DNA of 64,000 bases from Paenibacillus gallinarum (GTDB taxonomy: Bacteria; Bacillota; Bacilli; Paenibacillales; Paenibacillaceae). The translations under genes and the position numbers were made by a program. The notes below the pieces were generated by a model that did not search any database, was not told where the DNA came from, and was given only the letters and a program-made list of their open reading frames with translations. The DNA lies in NCBI RefSeq assembly GCF_014836635.1, contig NZ_JACSQL010000006.1, positions 209,710-273,709 of the forward strand, given 5' to 3'. This document shows, piece after piece, positions 16,928 to 25,812 of the stretch (the first letter of the stretch is position 1; each line of letters begins with the position of its first letter).

Positions 16928-18283
16928 CTATCCTTTTCGAGCAGGAGGAATACTTTGGGGGTTATTAAACACATTTTTAGGATCATATTTCGCTTTCACT
17001 TTACGTAATCTAGCATAGTTTGTTCCATAGTATACCGGTCCTGAATTTTTGATGCCTTGGTCTGGTACGTTAATATAAGACCCTACGATATAGGGTTGTA
17101 GCTTTCGGCGTGTATTACGAGTTAAGGCGATATTTTTAGCAGCATCGGCTGGATTAATCCAGGAGGTATTCCATTCCACATAAAATTTGGCGTTACGCCA
17201 GAAGAAAGCACTTGCTTTTGGTGAAACGCGGCTTACCGCACCGCCCCAGTTGAGGAAGAAAAATCCGGCTGTCGAATCTGCCTCTGCATTCTCTAGAAAT
17301 TCCCGCATTACTTTTACGGCTTTGTCAGGAAAAACAGACTTTCCGAAACCTGAAGAGAACTGGTTGCTATACTTCTGGGTAAGTACTGGATCTGGTGCTA
17401 ATAAGAAGTTCACCACTTCCGTGTAAGGTAATAACCGGATAATACTCTCCGTTGGAGTTCCGACGGATGTAATCGGCTTAAGTAGGCGGACTGCCTCTGT
17501 TTTTGATCCGAGGAACAAGCCCTCCATGGTGACGTTGCCGCCTTTTTTAGGACCAATATTCAGTTCACTTCCAAGTCTTGTATCGACAGAAGGAGCCCAC
17601 CTTTGCCATACTTTCAATACCTTTTCGAACTGGTTCCATGGCCATGTAATCTTAAATACGGTAGCCTTCGCAGGGGCTTTGCGCACTTTGAATTTGTATT
17701 TTGTGCATATTCCAAAGTTACCGCCGCCGCCCCCACGGGAAGCCCATAAAAGATCAGCATTCTTCTTATGATTAGCAATAATTACTTTTCCATTTGCATC
17801 GACCATTTCTAGTCCAATCAGATTATCGCTGATAAGCCCAATTGTACGCTGTAACGGCCCGATTCCTCCACCGAGTGTGATTCCGCCGATCCCCACGGTT
17901 GGACTGTCACCAAATGGAGCTATAAATCCTTGTGCAGCAAGGGTTTTAGCAATTCTCCCGACTAGGTTACCTGTCTCAACAATGACCGTCCCATTCTTCT
18001 TATCCAGCTTAATACTTTGCATCTTGCTCACATCTATAACTATGCCTCCGTTAACTTGCGAGAGGTTGTTCTCGAGTGCATGTCGTCCACTTCTGGCCCG
18101 GATGGGGACATGATGATGACGAGCCCATTTTATAGCATTAGCCACATCTTGCGTTTTTAGAGCAAAAACAAAGACTTTCGGATATCTGTCTGTATGAGGA
18201 TCCCAATTTCTACGTGCAGCCTCATATCCCGGATCTCCTCGGAAAATCACTTTACCAGTCAGTTTCACTTTTGAATTCACCAT
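16928..18283 (-). CDS. FAD-linked oxidase, berberine-bridge-enzyme-like (YvdP/YgaK type)
   Basis: 451 residues. The FAD-binding PCMH domain includes IRARSGRHALENNL, where the His is in the position that carries 8-alpha-histidyl FAD in this family, and then PTVGIGGITLGGGIGPLQRT. The position that is Cys in bicovalent members (CPTVGVGG) is Ser here (GDSPTVGIGG), so attachment is probably through His only. The C-terminal BBE motif reads YYGTNYARLRKVKAKYDPKN. Members oxidise alcohols or sugars with O2; the substrate is unknown. There is no signal peptide. GGGAG lies before the ATG. The gene is alone, between dif-like palindromes 2 and 3. Confidence 0.85.
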   Translation of the reverse strand: MVNSKVKLTGKVIFRGDPGYEAARRNWDPHTDRYPKVFVFALKTQDVANAIKWARHHHVPIRARSGRHALENNLSQVNGGIVIDVSKMQSIKLDKKNGTVIVETGNLVGRIAKTLAAQGFIAPFGDSPTVGIGGITLGGGIGPLQRTIGLISDNLIGLEMVDANGKVIIANHKKNADLLWASRGGGGGNFGICTKYKFKVRKAPAKATVFKITWPWNQFEKVLKVWQRWAPSVDTRLGSELNIGPKKGGNVTMEGLFLGSKTEAVRLLKPITSVGTPTESIIRLLPYTEVVNFLLAPDPVLTQKYSNQFSSGFGKSVFPDKAVKVMREFLENAEADSTAGFFFLNWGGAVSRVSPKASAFFWRNAKFYVEWNTSWINPADAAKNIALTRNTRRKLQPYIVGSYINVPDQGIKNSGPVYYGTNYARLRKVKAKYDPKNVFNNPQSIPPARKG

Positions 18284-18476
18284 AACAACTCCCTAGTGCA
18301 AAAATGGATTACACCGATATCTTACAAACACGGTATCGTCCATTATATGGAGGACAGTAGACTATGGTGTAGGTGAATACTCATAATGGAACTCTGATAG
18401 AGGAAACTTCGGAGATTAAGATCGTATCTAATAGGCGTGTTAAGAAAACATCGAACATTGTAAAAAATTCTAATTT

Positions 18477-18504
18477 AGTTTACATAATAAATATTAAGTT
18501 AACT
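18477..18504. repeat. dif-like palindrome 3 (one exact and one diverged XerD-type half-site)
   Basis: AGTTTACATAA (exact), spacer TAAATA, TTAAGTTAACT (9 of 11). The surrounding symmetry extends over 18471-18510 (TAATTTAGTT / AACTAAATTA). It sits upstream of the flavin oxidase gene. Confidence 0.6.
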
Positions 18505-18533
18505 AAATTAGATCAACCGAATGATTCATCTGC

Positions 18534-18586
18534 AAAATAAAAAATCCGTAAAGATAAAAGTCATCATCAACTTTTTCTTTACGGAG
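18534..18586 (-). terminator. Terminator of the MBOAT/DHHW operon
   Basis: On the minus strand CCGTAAAG pairs with CTTTACGG, with an inner AAAAAGT/ACTTTTA extension, and a T-rich tract follows. It lies 12 bp beyond the DHHW stop codon. Confidence 0.8.
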
Positions 18587-18596
18587 ATCCTAAATG

Positions 18597-19742
18597 TTAA
18601 TTAAGCCATTTAAAAATATCTTCTTGAGCTATAGTCGCTACGCTATATAACAGAAGCATATCATCAAAATGATGTTCCTCTAGATACTCGTCTACATCCA
18701 TCCGGAAGTAACGCATGTCAATCATATGAATGGTAGAGTAATGCTGGGCTAGAAACGGCACCATTGCATTAGCATAGGAGTCTTTAAACACGATAATACT
18801 GCGATCTTTATTAGCTTCCTCATGAGGAATGTTGATCGTTACAAGCGGGTAGTTTCCGCCGAAAAACACCTTGTATTTATCCCGCTCATTCTGTGCATTC
18901 AAATCGTAAAAAGAATTCTTACATGTGTTCTGTCCCTCGATACAGACTTCGTATTCCTGAAGAGAAGTCTCCAGCAATTCTAGATGATCAGGAGTAATAT
19001 TACGCTGGTTTGCCTTGGTATAAAATGTACCGTAGAACGAATCGCTGAACTGCTTTGCCTCAAGTGCTGCTTCAGGAGTAGGAGAGAGGCCAATCGTATC
19101 CGCAAAGGCTTGATATCCATAGTACGCGCCGCGTGTCGTCCAGTGATGATCGGTACGATAATAGATTTGTGCGGTACTTTTCTTCTGCTGTAGTACTTCT
19201 CTGATATCAACGGGCGCAACCCGTCCACTCAGTTCGCTAAAGATTTGATCCATCAGTGGTGACTGGGGAGCGTCCGTTGCTTCCGCATATTTGGGTAAAT
19301 ACTCGCCATTCAGCGTTTGGGAGTTGGGAACAAGCAGAAGAGATAACGAATCTACATCCTTCTGATGACGCTCAGCAAAACGAGCAATCTGTTTTATATT
19401 CTGGCCCAGCTGTTCCTCATCGTAAGTAAACCGTTCAAACAGATATCCTGAACTACCAAAGAATACTTGATTATTCTCCGTTTTGCCTGACATTCGCTCC
19501 ATATCTGATTTGAGTCCGACCCAGTTGTCACGACCTACAAACTGATCCACCAGATAATCGTCCAGTTGATCTGTGTATCGTCCACTCCAGAGTTTGTCCC
19601 AGGAGAAGGAGGGGAACTTAGCTAAGACACGATTTTCAAATTCAGATAAGGTCCGGTCCGGTTCCCATAAGCTCCACATACCAAAACAGCTGATAAATAG
19701 AAGAAAGCCGCTGGTTACGATAACTGCTCTTTTACGATCCAA
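18597..19742 (-). CDS. DHHW-family (AlgX/AlgJ-like) SGNH-type protein of polysaccharide O-acetylation
   Basis: 381 residues with an N-terminal membrane anchor (AVIVTSGFLLFISCFGMW) and a large extracytoplasmic domain. It has the name-giving motif YRTDHHWTTRGAYYGYQAF, an early SGNH-like region FGSSGYLFERF and a late Ser block IIVFKDSYANAMVPFLAQ. DHHW/AlgX-like proteins work with an MBOAT acyltransferase to O-acetylate surface polysaccharide. That partner is encoded just upstream (gap 13 bp), so an exopolysaccharide or cell-wall polymer is the likely acceptor. The start is TTG after AGGAGGTGA. Confidence 0.88.
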   Translation of the reverse strand: MDRKRAVIVTSGFLLFISCFGMWSLWEPDRTLSEFENRVLAKFPSFSWDKLWSGRYTDQLDDYLVDQFVGRDNWVGLKSDMERMSGKTENNQVFFGSSGYLFERFTYDEEQLGQNIKQIARFAERHQKDVDSLSLLLVPNSQTLNGEYLPKYAEATDAPQSPLMDQIFSELSGRVAPVDIREVLQQKKSTAQIYYRTDHHWTTRGAYYGYQAFADTIGLSPTPEAALEAKQFSDSFYGTFYTKANQRNITPDHLELLETSLQEYEVCIEGQNTCKNSFYDLNAQNERDKYKVFFGGNYPLVTINIPHEEANKDRSIIVFKDSYANAMVPFLAQHYSTIHMIDMRYFRMDVDEYLEEHHFDDMLLLYSVATIAQEDIFKWLN

Positions 19743-19755
19743 TCATCATCACCTC

Positions 19756-21162
19756 CTAAAAACGGAAATACAGAAATGGATTATACGAGTCATCAATAAT
19801 GTACGCTGTGGAAGCGAGCAGAAGGATGGTTAAGACAATCGCTTCGAGGATCGCCATGACTGTACGATTCATTCTGTTATTTAATTTTGATGCCAAACGA
19901 GCTGCAATAGGTGTCGAGGCGAACGTTAATATCACGAGCAGTGCTCCATACGATTGTAAATAGTAAAGATTCGTTCTACTTATCCATTCCGCTTGGCTAA
20001 ATCCAAGCATCACATAAAGATAGTGAGGAAGTAGAGCAAGATCCTCAATAGCGAATAAGGTCCAGCCAATCAGGATGACAGCTATAAAATACAGGTGCCG
20101 GAAAGGACGCCAGATCCTTTCAAGCCATTTTCCAAGCCATAACTTCTCGATCACAATAAGGAAACCAAAGTACAAGCCCCACAGCACAAAGTTCCAGCTC
20201 GCTCCATGCCATAATCCAGTCAAAAACCAGACAATAAATAGGTTTACGAGAAGCCTCCACTTACGAACCCTGCTTCCCCCGAGCGGGAAATATACATAAT
20301 CTCGAAACCACGAGCCGAGCGTAATATGCCATCTTCGCCAGAACTCGGAAGCATTTTCAGATATGTAGGGATAACGAAAGTTCTCAGGAAATTCAAAGCC
20401 GAGCATTCTACCAAGTCCAATGGCCATATCTGAATAACCGCTGAAGTCAAAATAAATCTGAAAAGCAAACGCAAGAATCCCAATCCACGCACCCATGATG
20501 GTTAATTCACTGCTTCCAGATAGCGTAGTGTCCCAAAGCATTCCAATGTTATTGGCAAGCAGTACTTTTTTGGCTAGACCGATGATAAAGCGGCGCACAC
20601 CACTTGCAAAAAGCTCCATGGATACGTGGCGGCGAGCGAGCTGTTTATCAATATCTTCATACCTGACAATAGGTCCTGCTACTAACTGCGGGAACATGGA
20701 TACAAATGCTGCAAAGTTGATAAAACTCCGCTGCGCACGAACATTTCGCCGGTAAACATCAATCATATAGGACATCGTTTGGAACGTATAAAAAGAAATT
20801 CCAATCGGAAGCGGCAGATCGAGAGCCGCAAAGTTAGTACCCAGCAGATCGTTCGCAGAATGAATAAGAAAATCAGCATATTTGAAAAAACTGAGTACGC
20901 CAATATTTACGATCAGGGAGAATACAAGGATAAATCGGCGTATTTTCTCGCGCTGCTCATATCGATCCATTAGGAGCCCATTCATGTAATCTATCACTGA
21001 GGAAAACAGTAGAAGAAGAATATAAACCGGTTCTCCCCAAGCGTAAAAAAGCAAACTAATAAGAAGAAGCGCCGCATTCTTCCATCGCTGCGGCGCTACA
21101 AAATATACTAATAAAGCTGCGGGTAAAAAGTAAAACAAAAAGGCTACAGAGCTAAAAACCAA
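19756..21162 (-). CDS. MBOAT-family membrane O-acyltransferase (AlgI/DltB type)
   Basis: 468 residues with about 11 membrane helices. The N-terminus (SVAFLFYFLPAALLVYF) is typical of AlgI-like MBOATs. Conserved parts are PLPIGISFYTFQTMSYMIDV, FPQLVAGPIVRYEDI, SENASEFWRRWHITLGSWFR and the catalytic-His segment FLTGLWHGASWNFVLWGLYF. It transfers acetyl groups across the membrane for a surface polymer, in concert with the DHHW protein. The start is TTG with CTGGAGGGA upstream. It is the middle gene of a three-gene operon with a DUF4358 lipoprotein. Confidence 0.93.
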   Translation of the reverse strand: MVFSSVAFLFYFLPAALLVYFVAPQRWKNAALLLISLLFYAWGEPVYILLLLFSSVIDYMNGLLMDRYEQREKIRRFILVFSLIVNIGVLSFFKYADFLIHSANDLLGTNFAALDLPLPIGISFYTFQTMSYMIDVYRRNVRAQRSFINFAAFVSMFPQLVAGPIVRYEDIDKQLARRHVSMELFASGVRRFIIGLAKKVLLANNIGMLWDTTLSGSSELTIMGAWIGILAFAFQIYFDFSGYSDMAIGLGRMLGFEFPENFRYPYISENASEFWRRWHITLGSWFRDYVYFPLGGSRVRKWRLLVNLFIVWFLTGLWHGASWNFVLWGLYFGFLIVIEKLWLGKWLERIWRPFRHLYFIAVILIGWTLFAIEDLALLPHYLYVMLGFSQAEWISRTNLYYLQSYGALLVILTFASTPIAARLASKLNNRMNRTVMAILEAIVLTILLLASTAYIIDDSYNPFLYFRF

Positions 21163-21200
21163 GGATATTCCCTCCAGTCTTCCTTCAAAGGGCTCGTGAA

Positions 21201-21701
21201 TTATTTGCTCTCGGAAGTCAAAGCATTTGTAAAGGCTTGTTCCATTCTTTCAGCATCGTTTGAAATTAAGAGTGCCAAATAGTTGCCTTGTTGCTTAATA
21301 ATGTGGTTCTTCACTTTTTCGTATTGTTCTGGTAAATAAGTACTCCAATTTCGTTCTTGATTAGCAACTTCTTTCTCCAGTGCAGCTTTTAGTTCTTCTA
21401 CATTCGAAGCATCAGATGCTTTTAAAATAATAAATTCATCGGCATGTACATTCATCATCGCTTTCATGTACTGTCCTTCTTCAATAATCGTCGGATCAAT
21501 ACCTAAGTTTCTTGCCGTCTCTGTATCTTCTTTGAGATTTATGTCGAAGAACTGGTCTTTATTCATCTCCGTTTTCTGCATAATAACTTCCATTAATTCA
21601 CTTACCGGTACGTTAACTTCATTAACTTCCTCCGCTTTTTGTGTTCCACATCCAGCGATCACCATCGTAAACGTCATTAACATCAAAATCATTTTCTTCA
21701 T
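21201..21701 (-). CDS. DUF4358 lipoprotein
   Basis: 166 residues. The lipoprotein signal peptide MKKMILMLMTFTMVIAGC has a lipobox ending AGC, followed by a short linker and a helix-strand domain with VPVSELMEVIMQKTEMNKDQ, DPTIIEEGQYMKAMMNVHAD and FIILKASDASNVEELKAAL. This is the DUF4358 pattern, often found beside AlgI/DHHW acetylation genes in Firmicutes; its function is unknown. It is the first gene of the operon, 38 bp before the MBOAT gene, with GAAGGAG before its ATG. It may help the acetylation machinery outside the membrane, by inference from the operon. Confidence 0.85.
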   Translation of the reverse strand: MKKMILMLMTFTMVIAGCGTQKAEEVNEVNVPVSELMEVIMQKTEMNKDQFFDINLKEDTETARNLGIDPTIIEEGQYMKAMMNVHADEFIILKASDASNVEELKAALEKEVANQERNWSTYLPEQYEKVKNHIIKQQGNYLALLISNDAERMEQAFTNALTSESK

Positions 21702-22023
21702 TTCTTAGCAACTCCTTCTAATTCTCATGATGTGAAATATTCTTTCCTTAGAGTTAGACAAATTAATCATTTAGAAGGTTCCCTTTTCAAAAAAAACTTT
21801 TTTTTCTCTAAAAAAACACAATCGAACGAGATAAATAAAGCTACGAAGAGATTTTTAATCTGCGGTACATAATTCCTGTATGTATTCGGCTTCGTTTGAT
21901 TTCTTTAGACCTTCGTGCTCCTTTACCATTTAAAGGCAATGGGAGTATGATTCATCTGCTGAGAGGATAAACACATAGAAAAGAAAACTCAGCACTAGAT
22001 ACGGGGTAAAGAGGGAGATCTTT
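21702..22023. promoter_or_regulatory. Divergent promoter region and possible structured kimA leader
   Basis: 322 bp between divergent genes. A long stem can form between AATCGAACGA and TCGTTTGATT (one G:T pair), enclosing the hairpin TACATA/TGTATGTA, and is followed by a T-rich stretch. In B. subtilis kimA is controlled by the ydaO c-di-AMP riboswitch, but I do not see its conserved blocks here. Confidence 0.4.
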
Positions 22024-23844
22024 ATGGTTAGAAAAATGAAGCGATTATTGATTGGACGCCCTATGAAAAACAGCGAACTAGAAGGAGAGAAACTAAGTAA
22101 ATTAAAGGCGCTCGCCGTACTTTCTTCGGATGCATTATCGTCCGTAGCTTATGGTACAGAACAAATTCTCATTGTTTTGATGGCAGTGGGTGCTGCAGCT
22201 GCCTGGTATTCCATACCGATTTCACTTGCAGTACTCGGACTACTCGTCATTCTAATATTCTCATATAGACAAACGATTTATTCATACCCATCAGGCGGGG
22301 GCGCCTATATCGTAGCAAAAGATAACATCGGGTTATCAAGCGGTCTGCTCGCAGGAGGATCTCTGCTTGTCGATTACATCTTGACTGTTGCCGTAAGCTC
22401 TTCCGCAGGAACGGATGCCATTACATCCGCTTTTCCAGTACTTCATGATTACCGGGTGCTTATTGCACTCACCATGATTCTACTGCTCACGATCCTAAAT
22501 CTGAGAGGGATTACGGAGTCTGCTTCCGTACTTGCATTACCGGTTTACTTATTTGTCTTTGCCATTGTTGTACTGATTATTACCGGATTTGTTAAATATG
22601 CGATGGGCGGAGCAGAACCAGCCGTTCCAGTGGAATGGGGGAGCGCCGCAAACAATGTAAGTCTCTTTCTCTTGTTAAAAGCTTTCAGTTCGGGGTGTTC
22701 TGCGCTGACAGGTGTAGAAGCGGTATCCAATGCCATTCCTAACTTCCGGGCTCCAGCAGAGAAGAATGCTGCAAAAACGTTAGTCATGATGGGGTCTATA
22801 CTTGGTTTTATGTTTATAGGTATCAGCTTACTTGCCTACTGGTATGGGATTATACCAAGCGAAAAAGAAACGGTCGTATCGCAAATTGCGAATTCCGTTT
22901 TTGGCAGGGGGACGATTTATTACATCATCCAAGGGATTACGGCACTCATTCTATTTTTAGCAGCAAATACGGCTTATTCTGCTTTTCCATTACTTGCCTT
23001 TATGTTAGCAAAAGATAAATTTATGCCGCATATGTTTCTCGTCCGCGGTGATCGGCTTGGTTATTCCAACGGTATCATTTTCCTTGGGGTTCTATCAGCT
23101 GTACTTGTGATTGCTTTCCACGGGAATACAGAAGGATTAATTCCACTGTATGCAGTTGGGGTATTTATCCCCTTTACCTTGTCCCAACTCGGTATGATGA
23201 TCCGCTGGATTAAGCTGAAACCATCTGGTTGGCAAATTAAGCTTCTTATTAATACGGTTGGTATGCTGACTACGCTAAGTATTACACTGATCTTTATTTT
23301 CACTAAATTCAGTCAAGTATGGGCCGTCTTTATTTTCTTACCGCTGGTCATTTGGATCTTTATGCGAATTCACCGTCACTATATTCATGTAGCAGATCAG
23401 CTTCGGATTAATATCCAGGAAGATAAACTACAGATTAAAGGAAGTACGGTCGTCGTTCCAATTGGGGGGATCACAAATGTTGTTCGCAATTCACTCAGTT
23501 ATGCCAAGTCATTAACCGATAATGTGGTAGCTGTATATGTTGGGTTTGATGATGACAGCATTCATAAGATGGAAGAGAAGTGGGAGGGATGGAACCCAGG
23601 CGTTAGACTCATCACCCTGAAATCGAGTTACCGAAGTATTGTAAAGCCGCTCATAAAATTTATAGATACGGTGGAATGGAAGAAAAATGAGACAGATCAT
23701 ATTACTATTTTGATTCCGCAGTTTATTACAAAACATTGGTGGCAGTATGTTCTTCATAATCAAACCAGCCTGCTGCTTCGAGCTTATCTTTTCCGGCATA
23801 AGGACGTCGTCATTTCTACAGTGACTTATCATCTTGATAAATAA
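22024..23844 (+). CDS. kimA: KimA-type potassium transporter (APC superfamily)
   Basis: 606 residues. Twelve membrane helices are followed by a cytosolic C-terminal domain (VVVPIGGITNVVRNSLSYAK, VAVYVGFDDDSIHKMEEKWE). Characteristic N-terminal segments are KLSKLKALAVLSSDALSSVA, YGTEQILIVLMA and YPSGGGAYIVAKDNIGLSSG. The family is the high-affinity K+/H+ symporter of B. subtilis (formerly YdaO), inhibited by c-di-AMP through the C-terminal domain. It is divergent from the acetylation operon and followed by a terminator. Confidence 0.9.
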   Translation: MVRKMKRLLIGRPMKNSELEGEKLSKLKALAVLSSDALSSVAYGTEQILIVLMAVGAAAAWYSIPISLAVLGLLVILIFSYRQTIYSYPSGGGAYIVAKDNIGLSSGLLAGGSLLVDYILTVAVSSSAGTDAITSAFPVLHDYRVLIALTMILLLTILNLRGITESASVLALPVYLFVFAIVVLIITGFVKYAMGGAEPAVPVEWGSAANNVSLFLLLKAFSSGCSALTGVEAVSNAIPNFRAPAEKNAAKTLVMMGSILGFMFIGISLLAYWYGIIPSEKETVVSQIANSVFGRGTIYYIIQGITALILFLAANTAYSAFPLLAFMLAKDKFMPHMFLVRGDRLGYSNGIIFLGVLSAVLVIAFHGNTEGLIPLYAVGVFIPFTLSQLGMMIRWIKLKPSGWQIKLLINTVGMLTTLSITLIFIFTKFSQVWAVFIFLPLVIWIFMRIHRHYIHVADQLRINIQEDKLQIKGSTVVVPIGGITNVVRNSLSYAKSLTDNVVAVYVGFDDDSIHKMEEKWEGWNPGVRLITLKSSYRSIVKPLIKFIDTVEWKKNETDHITILIPQFITKHWWQYVLHNQTSLLLRAYLFRHKDVVISTVTYHLDK

Positions 23845-23851
23845 TAGGGAA

Positions 23852-23885
23852 GAAGCCGTCTCTTAGGAGGCGGTTTTCTTTTTAA
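23852..23885 (+). terminator. Terminator of kimA
   Basis: GAAGCCGTCTC pairs with GAGGCGGTTTTC (one G:T pair) around TTAG and is followed by TTTTTAAT. Confidence 0.8.
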
Positions 23886-23969
23886 TAAGGAGGATTCGAT
23901 AATCAAAGCTAAATATGTTACTCTTTAAGGTAGCATTTGATTACTAAGTAACTAAAGGTGGATTTGTCT

Positions 23970-24359
23970 TTGAAACGAGAGAAAAACAAAAAAAATATAC
24001 TCACTTTTGTAAAAGAAAATAAGGAACTTGAAGTACCGATCAAAGCAACAGGTTCTTTGAACTGGGTTGGCTCTTTTCGCCTATTTAATGCATATCGAAA
24101 AGTAAAACCTACGCGTATGATTCTGCCTGCGCTCATTATATTGTATTTTATTTTGGCTCAGATGATCATAATGTTCTTCTCCATCCTGGTGTCCACGTCA
24201 TTTTTCCCAGCCTTTCTGGTAGGTTTTGCGGTATGGGCACTGTTGAACAAATATTTAATCTGGGTGCTAAAAGAAACTACGGTCAGAACGGTGATCAAAG
24301 AAGGATATACACCTCTTGAAAATGCAGACAAGCAGTACGTAGATTCTCTGTATCTATAA
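23970..24359 (+). CDS. Small two-helix membrane protein of unknown function
   Basis: About 129 residues. A basic N-terminus (KREKNKKNILTFVKENKEL) is followed by two hydrophobic helices (MILPALIILYFILAQMIIMF; FFPAFLVGFAVWALLNKYL) and a polar tail. I do not recognise the family. TTG at 23970, 8 bases after AAAGGTGG, fits the ribosome binding site better than GTG at 23958. It stands alone with its own terminator. Confidence 0.6.
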   Translation: MKREKNKKNILTFVKENKELEVPIKATGSLNWVGSFRLFNAYRKVKPTRMILPALIILYFILAQMIIMFFSILVSTSFFPAFLVGFAVWALLNKYLIWVLKETTVRTVIKEGYTPLENADKQYVDSLYL

Positions 24360-24386
24360 TTTTGATGTGTCACATAGCTGTTACTC

Positions 24387-24420
24387 AAAAAACCGTCATG
24401 TACGGTTTTTTTGTTTTTTA
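24387..24420 (+). terminator. Terminator after the small membrane protein gene
   Basis: AAAAAACCGT pairs with ACGGTTTTTT around CATGT, with a further T tract. Confidence 0.82.
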
Positions 24421-24533
24421 TAAACCAAGATAAGCAAAATAACCCATTTTAATGTAGATTTATAGTAGAATAGTAGTGGTAGTTACTAGATTTATAGTTA
24501 ATTACCACCACTACAGAAGAATGGGGAAAACAT

Positions 24534-25784
24534 ATGAGACCATGGGGAAAATTAATTTTAAGCTGTGCCATACTACTAGGAGGTACTGTAGGAAGTACCG
24601 GTATTCCTTCCACTTATGCAGCAACGAATCAAGTAAAAATAGTGCTGGACGGTTACTCACTTCCGTTCCCAGTAGCACCTGTCGTTATTAGCGGAACAAC
24701 AATGGTTCCTTTCAGAGCTATTTCTGAAGCCCTCGGTATTAATGTACAGTGGAATCAGAAACTTAAAAAAATTACAGCAACGAAACAGACTGATGAAGGA
24801 AGTAAAGTCGTAGAACTCACAATGGGAAGTAAGACAGCTAAAGTAAATGGACAAAATGTACCTCTTACTCTCGCACCAAGGACCATCAGTAATACAACCA
24901 TGATCCCGCTTAGCTTCTTCAGTCAGCAGTTTGGAGCAGCCGTCGGCTGGAATCAAGCCGCAAAGACCGTGTCAATCACTTCTCCAAGAGAAGAAATGTA
25001 TACAATGGGATTCTATGCTCTTCGCTCTTATGATGAAATCAAGTATCTGCCAAGCCTGGATGCTGCCGCTTTCGGTTGGGGACGAATTGACCGGGAAGGA
25101 AACTTCACAACCACAGGTGACGAATATAAATGGCCTTCTTCACTAGGAGACATCACAGGAGAGAGTATTGTACAAGAAGCACAGAGCGTGGGGACAGCTT
25201 CTTCTTTCATGGTATATGCCTTAGATGGGCAGCTTGAGCTTACGAAGAATTTAGAAGACAAGCAGCTTCAAGCTAAGACAATTGAGGGTATCGTGACTAC
25301 GGCGGTAGAAAAAGGGTTTAAAGGAATTACACTTGATTTCGAAGGGCTTGGACTCACTGGTGATTCTGCCAAGGTGAAAAGTGATTACAATGCTTTTGTC
25401 AAAGCGATTGCTACACGGGCTCACTCGGAAGGACTTACCTTAACTCTTGCTCTCCATCCAATTAACAGTTCCTACAAAGGCTACGACTACAAAACGCTAG
25501 GAAATCTGGCTGATGAACTTATTATCATGGCATATGCCTTCGAAAATGAAAAAGGACCCGAACCTCTTGCCAAGGTAGACGAAGCGATTCGCCTTGCACT
25601 GAAAGAGACAAGTAAAGATAAACTGCTCCTTGGTATTTCCAGAGGCAGTGAAGATGCAGCAAGCATTAATAGTAAGATTGGTCTTGCCAAACGGTACGAT
25701 CTCAAAGGAATAGCACTGTGGAGACTAGGCATTATTGGTCCTGCGGCTTGGACTGAGATGAATAAGTCCATTGTACTTGACTAA
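24534..25784 (+). CDS. Secreted glycoside hydrolase family 18 protein with copper-amine-oxidase-like N-terminal domain
   Basis: 416 residues. A signal peptide ends near STYAA. Residues about 35-145 hold the stalk-like copper amine oxidase N domain in two halves (MVPFRAISEALGINVQWNQK; MIPLSFFSQQFGAAVGWNQ). The GH18 barrel follows, with the active-site strand KGITLDFEGLG (the DxE of the family, Glu as acid) and ELIIMAYAFENEKGPEPLAK. Members of this YaaH/YdhD-like group act on peptidoglycan or chitin-like beta-1,4-GlcNAc polymers; which one is uncertain. AATGGGG lies before the ATG. It has its own terminator. Confidence 0.88.
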   Translation: MRPWGKLILSCAILLGGTVGSTGIPSTYAATNQVKIVLDGYSLPFPVAPVVISGTTMVPFRAISEALGINVQWNQKLKKITATKQTDEGSKVVELTMGSKTAKVNGQNVPLTLAPRTISNTTMIPLSFFSQQFGAAVGWNQAAKTVSITSPREEMYTMGFYALRSYDEIKYLPSLDAAAFGWGRIDREGNFTTTGDEYKWPSSLGDITGESIVQEAQSVGTASSFMVYALDGQLELTKNLEDKQLQAKTIEGIVTTAVEKGFKGITLDFEGLGLTGDSAKVKSDYNAFVKAIATRAHSEGLTLTLALHPINSSYKGYDYKTLGNLADELIIMAYAFENEKGPEPLAKVDEAIRLALKETSKDKLLLGISRGSEDAASINSKIGLAKRYDLKGIALWRLGIIGPAAWTEMNKSIVLD

Positions 25785-25812
25785 TTAAACTCATTCTTCA
25801 TAAAAGTAAGCT

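Noticed and set aside
21840..22010. ydaO c-di-AMP riboswitch before kimA
   Set aside because: None of the conserved blocks (such as the GGGGTGAA and CCGAATCCG type segments) is visible; a covariance search is still needed.
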